The notes beneath the pieces are model-generated. The model searched no databases. It had not been told where the DNA came from and saw only the letters and a list, made by a program, of their open reading frames with translations. A DNA stretch of 64,000 bases from the NCBI GenBank assembly GCA_016165875.1, contig JABBOT010000023.1, positions 1,426,001 to 1,490,000 on the forward strand, written 5' to 3'. Within the stretch, counting starts at the first letter, position 1, and each line of letters opens with the position of its first letter. The DNA is from Acanthopleura granulata (taxonomy: Eukaryota; Mollusca; Polyplacophora; Chitonida; Chitonidae). Below are positions 61,201 through 64,000 of the stretch, piece after piece. The position numbers and the translations under genes are program-made.

Positions 61201-64000
61201 GTTTTCATGCAATAAGTTGAGCTTTTGATACAATGGAGACGATAAAATATTGAGTTTTCTGATTTGTTCAAATTGAGTTTCTAAAAAGATATAGGCTAGA
61301 AAATCCTCTACTTATAAAAGTTAAATTTTCATTAAGCTAATCAATTGCCTAAATAAATTGCCAATACTATTCTGTGTACATGCAACTTGCTTTCCTACAA
61401 ATCTTAATTCTACAGAGAAAATTTGCACTCACTGGCTGCTAAAGGAATGGTATGAAACATCTGAAATAATGAAACATCTTACCTTTACTGATAAATTTTC
61501 ATATAATGTATACATTTGTTCCACCTTTGCTTCTAAATCTTGGTACTGGGCACAGGTAGGGCAATCTGTGATGAAAAACACAGAAGTGTAGTGTGTGTAA
61601 AAAGCCTTACCATTGGGAAATGATTAGCTCTGCAAAACTGAGAGACTAATGTGATCAAGCTAACCAGCTGGGGATATGAACCAGCAATCTCTGGGTTACA
61701 AGTCAAGGTCACTAGACTTATATACCACCCTGAAACATTAAGGTTTCTAGAATGCAATATGGCCAGCATGTAATTTTACTCTTCATTGTTATTTGGATTC
61801 AAATCCTGTCAATTGCAAATTCAGACAAGATGGATTTAAGCCACAATTTACCAGGTCTGGTGCAAAACAAGATCGTTTCGTCTCGGCAGAAAAATTGAAG
61901 TGCTTTCATCCTTCCTACATGTACATAGTTTACATTGGCATGAAACCATCTGAGTTCCACATCAAACATTTCACTTTAACATAAATCTTCATTTATCATA
62001 AAGTTGTTATTTATTGCTATTATTCACAAGATGATTTCACTGAAATTCTATACTTGTAAACCCACACACAGTCTGAAACAGTGGAGAATTATACAATGTC
62101 CTTGAAATGCATTAATAAACGCTTCAGCCATATCATGCAAAAGACATCTAAGCTGGCCTGTGTTTCATGGTGTACTGCACACAATTTCTCACATTGTTAT
62201 ACTGTTAAGGCAGGTTTAGGAATGGAGGAGGCTGTTCATTTCTTTTGACAGTAGAAATGTCCACTGTACACTTAATATGTTTCCCTTACCTGTGTTATGG
62301 AGAGGACATTGTAACAAGTACCCATGTGCTTGTGTGACGATTTTCACATCTTGCAATGCTCCCTGCCAACAAAAAAACATCAAAAGGACATACACAAATC
62401 ATTCCTACAAAGACAGTTTTCATAAATTAAATACATGCTTTGCCAACGTGACTCAACACTTGTCAGCAATACTCCAGACATTTTTCCTCGCTGCCAATGC
62501 CTTGCTGGTAAGTTCCATCATTATAATTCTAGGAAAATCCAACGCTTTCAGAAAAGGCTACACAAGACAAGATTATGGACAAAGTCCATTCAAATATTAT
62601 GATTCTGCAGTCAAAATGGCGCCGGACAGGATTACATCAAAGTGACAACTGTTCAAATTGAAAGAGTTTCCAGAGGGATCATACAAATTAGTGGAGCTCA
62701 GATGTAAGCTCGCCCTGAAAAAATTCTCACATTTCAACAGACAGCCTGATAAGGGATCAGATTTTAATCCCATGTGGAATAACCTCAAAGCACAATTCAC
62801 TTTGGGAAAAGCTTTTTTACATCAATATGGCAGCTTTGAGATCTAACTCTTTTGTCAGTAATGGTAAAAAAAATTCATACTGTTTTTTTCTTTTTTTTGG
62901 ATCTGTCCAAAATGTTAGGCACCTTTTGTTGCCATTAATTTACTGATCATCTAGCTGTCTGGAGATGTTCTCAAGGCATAAATGACATCCAGATATCTTA
63001 CTTTAATATTATGCGGAACTTTTCTAGATGCCTTTGTTACAGTAAATGAACATGTTATCAAAAATACATGTAGCTGTCCAACACTTCTGACAACTCCCAT
63101 TGTACCACAGAACTTATTTTTTTATCTTCAGTCACAAAAGAATTCATACTCAAAACTCCTCTATACCAACCAAGATAGCCTACCAGCTTGTCCAAGTATC
63201 TTTTGTCCGACAATATATGTATTTTCAAATCAGAATTGTTTAATGAAGGTGAAACAGTCATCTTTATTTACAAGACCCTTTAACTAAATTTCACAGAATT
63301 TTCCATATGTCAATTGACTGAATTTTTTCATGAAAATATATGCTCACAAAATGTGACTCTATTCAATAAAGAAAACTGGAGTAACTGCTTGAAATAGATG
63401 TGATTGCCAATGTATTAGTGAAATATTTGTGAGTACCACATCAAATAGCAATCAAAAGCAGTGGTGCTTATACATGAAATGCTGTTTGTGTTTCAGGAAA
63501 CACCCATTTTACTGAACCACACATCCCCCTTCCCAAAATATAGCGAGCATACAACCATATGCTTGTTAAATGACGATACATTAAATAGCCTACTGTTGTT
63601 TTTTCTTCTCTTCAGGGGCATGTTTTAAAATTGTATATCATATAATCATGAGGAACTTAGCAATAGATACCGTTAATGTACAGCTGCCTTTTCCTGAATA
63701 TCAAACTGAAGAAGCAAATAGAGGCTGAAAAACATTACTAACATACACATACTCCACACAATGCTAAAGCATAGATACATGTACTCCGAAAAACTAAGAA
63801 CTTGCTTGTTTGATATTTCAATATTGTGACAAAATTCTGACACATGAAATTTTGTCACAATGTTGAAATGTCAAACATGCACTTTCTCAGTTTTTTCGGG
63901 GTATCTATGCTTTTTAATCAAGATCAAGATACACCCACTCAAAGATTGAAATTTATACATATTATACAGGTGTACAAAAAAGCTACTCACCCTAAAAAGA
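28228..64000 (-). CDS. NELL: NELL1/NELL2-type secreted protein (LamG end, coiled coil, VWC, EGF); 5' part outside window
   Basis: Seventeen exons with consistent phases run from 63991-64000 (partial) to 28228-28269, giving 619 codons plus stop. Order: end of the laminin-G/TSPN domain; a coiled coil (DLEAKVEQMYTLYENL); two VWC domains (CTLCDCM..., CVVCMCN...); six EGF modules, four starting D(V/I)DEC and so probably calcium-binding; then C-terminal VWC modules ending CCAFNQTCV. This is the architecture of vertebrate NELL1/NELL2. Those proteins are secreted, oligomerise through the coiled coil, and (NELL2) bind Robo3 in axon guidance. The signal peptide and most of LamG lie beyond the window. 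Five EGF modules carry the Asn/Asp-hydroxylation pattern CxNxxxx(F/Y)xC. I cannot tell NELL1 from NELL2; invertebrates may have one gene. The introns hold numerous minisatellites. Confidence 0.95.
28490..28545 (-). mobile_element. Small SINE body fragment
   Basis: GCAGAGCCCAGGGGAAAACC and GTAGGTTGCTAGCAGACCC match the middle of the main SINE family. Both ends are lost. Confidence 0.5.
28800..29019 (+). mobile_element. TIR MITE, about 220 bp, intact ends
   Basis: The left end is TACCCTAAATGACCTAAAAT. The right end, inverted, is TACTGTAAATGACCTAAAAC. The terminal repeats extend about 27 bp with four mismatches. The bounding TA could be a target-site duplication, suggesting a Tc1/mariner-like non-autonomous element. 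It lies in the last NELL intron, about 70 bp from the exon ending at 29090. Confidence 0.8.
29090..29323 (-). CDS. NELL: NELL exon, VWC second half plus start of last VWC-like module
   Basis: 78 codons, phase 0-0. It encodes GGEIDCWPMDCPTVTC, GDCCPRCAEDNPC, then VWNLDNDPCTFCECK. The DCWPxxCP and CCPRC motifs are typical. The donor is GTAAGA. Confidence 0.93.
29743..29913 (-). CDS. NELL: NELL exon, VWC second half plus start of next VWC
   Basis: 57 codons, phase 0-0. It encodes AGVMVCHRKACDCNSPT, QCCPQCDLNSQC, then NGDQWLFQCQICECL. The RKACDC and CCPxCD motifs match the vertebrate NELL C-terminal VWC region. Confidence 0.93.
30116..30222 (-). mobile_element. Partial copy of a second SINE family
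   Basis: GACACCAGACATGACACC ... CACATTATACTGACACCAGA ... CTCTCAATGCTGAGCGCCAA matches the body of the fuller copy at 30327-30652, 200 bp away. Confidence 0.65.
30327..30652 (-). mobile_element. Second SINE family, near full length
   Basis: On the minus strand it begins GCCTCAGTGGCCTAGTGGTT (tRNA A-box region), has a degraded B box, continues through TTGGTGCTCAGCACTGAGAG and TGTCAGTATAATGTGACTGA, and ends in CGTAAAACCC. The body is unrelated to the main SINE family except for the short end motif. Confidence 0.7.
30738..30982. repeat. 49-bp tandem repeat, five copies
   Basis: The unit starts ATTTCAGCCTGACTGGTATA and continues CGTAAAGCTAACGAACTCAG. Starts are at 30738, 30787, 30836, 30885 and 30934, exactly 49 bp apart, with few differences. 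It lies in a NELL intron. Confidence 0.95.
31159..31241 (-). CDS. NELL: NELL exon, first half of a C-terminal VWC module
   Basis: The acceptor is TTTTTAAG and the donor TCAG|GTAATC. It encodes (S)CVYDGEEHESGTNWTHS and PCTLCTCQ. It enters in phase 1 and leaves in phase 0. Confidence 0.9.
31960..32515 (+). mobile_element. 3' end of a non-LTR retrotransposon (LINE), degraded
   Basis: A frame ending at 32239 encodes EMFKLSLSYSGSLNWNALP, which resembles the C-terminal motif (S(F/L)xYxGxxxWNxLP) of many LINE reverse transcriptases. About 270 bp of AT-rich 3' region follow, ending in ATAATAAAG and an ATT-rich tail near 32510. Only the terminus of the element is present. Confidence 0.55.
32620..32739 (-). 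CDS. NELL: NELL exon, EGF6 (calcium-binding type)
   Basis: The acceptor is TCTGCAG and the donor TTCA|GTGGGT. It encodes DIDECSGEGDGHTCHSS and ENTDGGYRCQCP, in phase 1-1. Confidence 0.9.
32766..32947 (-). mobile_element. tRNA-derived SINE, partial
   Basis: It starts TTTATTTGATTGGTGTTTTA and contains GCCGGAGAGGAAGCCAGCAT and, on the minus strand, the B box GAGTTCAAGTCCAGCTC. The upstream head is lost. Confidence 0.8.
33286..33426 (-). CDS. NELL: NELL exon, EGF5 (calcium-binding type)
   Basis: Symmetric phase 1-1. It encodes DVDECNLAIATCGPHSVC and CVNLPGWYHCQCEEGYRS. The VNLPGWYHC motif is nearly invariant in NELL1/2. Confidence 0.94.
34224..34319 (-). CDS. NELL: NELL exon, EGF4
   Basis: Symmetric phase 1-1. 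It encodes SCSGHCQNGGHCIAPDTCSC and GYMGPICEI, the compact EGF without a DxDEC start that occupies the same position in vertebrate NELL. The donor is GTATCT. Confidence 0.92.
   Translation of the reverse strand, partial: PLALDIVKMVDIALLQTPAPVAMVTWVQFVK
34934..35059 (-). CDS. NELL: NELL exon, EGF3 (calcium-binding type)
   Basis: Symmetric phase 1-1. It encodes DVDECASEVHTCGEHAVC and CVNTAGGYVCQC. It lies just downstream (in transcription) of the intron that carries the 80-bp satellite. Confidence 0.92.
35405..39440. repeat. 80-bp satellite, about 50 copies, in a NELL intron
   Basis: The unit contains CCACATGTTCCACC(C/T)T, CAACACATCCCACCC, CACTACAAGCTCCACACAG and CCCTCACATGT. Two interspersed sub-types differ at ACCATATAACCTCC versus CCCACACAATCTCT. 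From about 38440 a third, more diverged type (ACATGCTCTACCCTGCCTCC) takes over. G is rare on the + strand. Because 80 is not a multiple of three, the frame rotates; long open frames reflect low stop density, not genes. Confidence 0.95.
40150..40710. repeat. 28-bp tandem repeat, about 20 copies
   Basis: The unit is TGATGTCAATCAGTGATAAA plus ACCCCAGT, becoming more degenerate to the right. There are no unique spacers, so it is not a CRISPR array. It lies in the same NELL intron as the 80-bp satellite. Confidence 0.9.
41630..41782 (-). CDS. NELL: NELL exon, EGF2 (calcium-binding type)
   Basis: Symmetric phase 1-1. It encodes DVDECLTEGGRNGHHCHGN, CVNTIGAYRCQC and a lengthened last loop rich in Lys, Arg, Ser and Asp (HKKGRSDDSSDD) before the final Cys. 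The donor is GTAGCG, weaker than its neighbours. Confidence 0.9.
42349..42580 (-). mobile_element. tRNA-derived SINE with internal deletion
   Basis: It has the TTTATTTGATTGGTGTTTTA tail side, a deletion right after, the CAGCCAGCATTATGGTGGG body, B box GAGTTCAAGTCCAGCTC (minus strand) and a head ending near GGTCGGCCATGG. Confidence 0.85.
42679..42798 (-). CDS. NELL: NELL exon, EGF1
   Basis: A symmetric phase 1-1 exon encoding one EGF module: TDFCSQGHDCHVNATCVNL, ACQCKAGFHGDGRECE. There is no DxDEC start, so calcium binding is less likely. The donor is GTAAGT. Confidence 0.92.
43953..44055 (-). CDS. NELL: NELL exon, second half of VWC2
   Basis: The acceptor is GTACTTAG and the donor AGAG|GTAACC. 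It encodes DGNMICEKEDSCPPLNCSEE and QGECCPVCR. The CPPLNCSE motif is shared with vertebrate NELL. Confidence 0.93.
44281..44360 (-). CDS. NELL: NELL exon, first half of VWC2
   Basis: The acceptor is GTTACAG and the donor TAAT|GTAAGT. It encodes (N)DCYYLGEYYDHGESS and PCVVCMCN. It ends in phase 0 straight after the CxxCxC motif. Confidence 0.9.
44361..45255. repeat. Tandem repeat of about 40-46 bp, next to a NELL acceptor
   Basis: The homogeneous part (about 44905-45230, seven copies) has a 46-bp unit, CAACAATCATCTGGAA ... AATACATTATAGATTACTCT. To the left it is degenerate, with units such as CAACAATC.ATCATCTGTAAC ... AAGAATAGAGAATTAGT. It runs up to the acceptor of the exon at 44360, whose own flank (AACAGTCATCTGTAACACAG) resembles a unit. 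Confidence 0.85.
45547..45764 (+). mobile_element. TIR MITE, about 218 bp, intact ends
   Basis: It starts TACCCCTAAATGACCTAAAA and ends TTTTAGGTCATTTACAGTA, in the same orientation as the copy at 28800. The interiors align throughout (for example GAGTTCTATTGATT). Confidence 0.8.
46016..46274 (-). mobile_element. tRNA-derived SINE, near full length (left arm of inverted pair)
   Basis: It has a (TTTA)n tail side, the body TACCAGTATTATGGTGGGAG, GCAGGTTGCTGGCAAAC and a head with the GACCGCATTGGTGAGAGGCT motif. It faces the next copy in opposite orientation. Confidence 0.85.
46303..46564 (+). mobile_element. tRNA-derived SINE, near full length (right arm of inverted pair)
   Basis: It begins TTGGCCAAATGGTTAATG (A box), continues through CTCACCAATGCAGTCACTGT, B box GAGTTCAAGTCCAG and GGTCTGCCAGCAACCTGTGG, and ends in (AAAT)n. 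Confidence 0.85.
46565..47777. other. NELL intron segment, nothing firmly recognised
   Basis: It is somewhat richer in GC than its surroundings. A short open frame at 46931-47143 contains an AT-hook-like GRPRKGR string but has no other support. No repeat was identified. Confidence 0.4.
47778..47871 (-). CDS. NELL: NELL exon, second half of VWC1
   Basis: The acceptor is TTTCAG and the donor CTCA|GTAAGT. It encodes NGSINCKKLDCPGVSC and EGECCPVCL, completing the VWC1 cysteine pattern in frame from the previous exon. Confidence 0.92.
48846..49275. repeat. 26-bp tandem repeat, about 15 copies
   Basis: The unit is GTCAGCTGAACTGGTGGGTG plus GCAAAA, with degenerate copies at both ends. Each good unit contains a CAGCTG E-box palindrome. 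It lies about 1 kb upstream of the NELL exon at 47778-47871. Confidence 0.9.
49276..51789. other. NELL intron segment, nothing recognised
   Basis: A GC-richer block (about 49400-50030) is followed by ordinary AT-rich intron. No exon with matching phase or VWC/EGF cysteine pattern was found. Confidence 0.45.
51790..52003 (-). mobile_element. TIR MITE, about 214 bp, inverted orientation
   Basis: It starts TACTGTAAATGATTTAATAT and ends TTTTAGATCATTTAGGGTA. It is the reverse complement of the copies at 28800 and 45547, with a matching interior (TCCTACCTTCCAAACAAACC). Confidence 0.75.
52004..56420. other. NELL intron segment, nothing firmly recognised
   Basis: No exon was found on either strand. 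Near 55100 a short piece (AAAGGTAGGATGATGTCTTAC) may be a scrap of the MITE family. There is a CA-rich stretch at 52550-52620. Confidence 0.45.
56421..56690 (+). mobile_element. tRNA-derived SINE, near full length
   Basis: It begins TGGCCGAGAAAGTGAGTGTG (A-box region) and contains CTCACCAATGCGATGGCTGT, B box GAGTTCAAGCCCATC, CATAATGCTGGTTGCCGTCG and an (AAAT)n-like tail. Confidence 0.85.
56808..57316 (-). repeat. Minisatellite carrying repeated copies of a NELL 5' splice site
   Basis: About ten copies of a 49-52 bp unit extend from the donor of the exon at 57317 into the intron. Read on the minus strand each unit contains the exon-end sequence CTCTGTGATTGTATG (or a variant) followed by GTGAGTAAAGATTGTGG. 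GTGAGT occurs at units starting 56812, 56861, 56910, 56959, 57008, 57109, 57158, 57209, 57260 and 57311; the unit at 57057 has GTTAGT. The units nearest the exon are 51 bp (17 codons). Confidence 0.93.
57317..57448 (-). CDS. NELL: NELL exon, coiled coil end and first half of VWC1
   Basis: The acceptor is CTTTTCAG and the donor TATG|GTGAGT. It encodes LLQAEERLTDLEKCECQKNC and VWSLDQCTLCDCM, 44 codons in phase 0. The donor used here is the first of a series copied by the adjoining minisatellite. Confidence 0.92.
58036..58092. repeat. 17-bp tandem repeat, three to four copies
   Basis: AAATGTGAGGGTGAGCT repeats in a NELL intron, with nearly identical copies. Confidence 0.85.
58093..60329. other. 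NELL intron segment, nothing recognised
   Basis: No exon or clear repeat was seen. A region near 58205-58315 has weak tRNA-SINE character (GGGACTGAATCATCACC) that I could not confirm. Confidence 0.4.
60330..60445 (+). mobile_element. Partial MITE copy
   Basis: GTTTGGAGGGTATGATGACA ... GTAAGTTTCAGCACCA ... GCCTCTAAAGATGCACTTTT aligns with the right half of the copy at 28800. The terminal repeat on the right is missing. Confidence 0.6.
61483..61565 (-). CDS. NELL: NELL exon, start of coiled coil
   Basis: The acceptor is ATCACAG and the donor AAAG|GTAAGA. It encodes (D)CPTCAQYQDLEAKVEQM ... NLSVK. The CPTC motif precedes the coiled coil in all NELL proteins. Confidence 0.9.
61640..61735 (-). 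mobile_element. tRNA-related SINE head or pseudogene
   Basis: On the minus strand GTGACCTTGACTTGTAACC and the B box GCTGGTTCATATCCCC resemble a tRNA-Thr-type sequence (loop CTTGTAA). The anticodon stem is imperfect and the A box weak, so it is not called a tRNA gene. Confidence 0.4.
62290..62362 (-). CDS. NELL: NELL exon, last part of LamG domain
   Basis: The acceptor is TTGGCAG and the donor ACAG|GTAAGG. It encodes GALQDVKIVTQAHGYLLQCP, corresponding to the conserved G(I/L)xQDxKI....GY..QCP ending of the NELL LamG domain. It enters in phase 0 and leaves in phase 1. Confidence 0.9.
62363..63990. other. NELL intron between LamG exons, nothing recognised
   Basis: AT-rich intron. Around 63795-63905 an imperfect inverted repeat is visible (TGACAAAATTCTGACACATG / AATTTTGTCACAATGTTGAA), with arms of a few tens of bases. 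Confidence 0.5.
63991..64000 (-). CDS. NELL: NELL exon, 3' end only (LamG)
   Basis: Ten bases, ending CTTTTTAGG|GTGAGT, encode LFR. This joins in phase 0 to GALQDVK of the next exon, matching the family's GLF(K/R)G motif. The rest is outside the window. Confidence 0.7.

Noticed and set aside
61640..61735. Functional tRNA-Thr gene on the minus strand
   Set aside because: The CTTGTAA loop is present but the anticodon stem is mismatched and the acceptor stem is not evident; more likely a SINE head.

Overview
This window is metazoan nuclear DNA, about 37-40% GC by eye, with split genes, GT-AG introns and many dispersed repeats. A tRNA-derived SINE occurs about ten times; its body gives the 'ttgattggtgttttacgccgtactcaagaatattt' type of sequence when read against its own direction. 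That SINE, together with the gene content, points to a lophotrochozoan, most likely a mollusc. I cannot name the species. There are no bacterial-type operons, CRISPR arrays or rRNA genes.

Three protein genes can be assembled exon by exon with matching splice phases. (1) DEPDC7, + strand, 2560-7999: eight coding exons (one possibly a cassette), DEP domain near the N terminus, about 588 aa. (2) An ODF3/CIMAP1 (SHIPPO-type, Pro-Gly-rich repeat) sperm and cilium microtubule protein, + strand, coding 13221-17070 with an upstream non-coding exon ending at 11997. Any one isoform is 253-254 aa, matching human ODF3. (3) A NELL1/NELL2-type secreted protein, - strand, from the right edge (64000) to a stop at 28228. 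Seventeen exons in the window encode the end of the laminin-G domain, a coiled coil, two VWC domains, six EGF modules and further C-terminal VWC modules, 619 codons plus stop.

Layout: 1-2.4 kb is SINE plus a foldback element. 2.5-8 kb is DEPDC7. 8-11.7 kb is probable 3' UTR and spacer. 11.7-17.1 kb is ODF3. 17.1-25.5 kb is a gene-poor spacer with SINE and MITE remnants. 25.5-28.2 kb holds two minisatellites just 3' of NELL. 28.2-64 kb is NELL, whose introns carry most of the tandem repeats.

The most notable observations are these. ODF3 has three tandem homologous exons, all phase 1 to phase 0, so only isoforms with exactly one of them stay in frame: a frame-enforced mutually exclusive exon cluster. 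In NELL, one minisatellite has copied the 5' splice site of a VWC exon about ten times, and a second appears to derive from a 3' splice site. A roughly 4-kb, 80-bp-period satellite fills much of another NELL intron and is strongly strand-asymmetric. A roughly 220-bp TIR element occurs in several copies. All function assignments come from reading translations and recalling family features; no database search was run.
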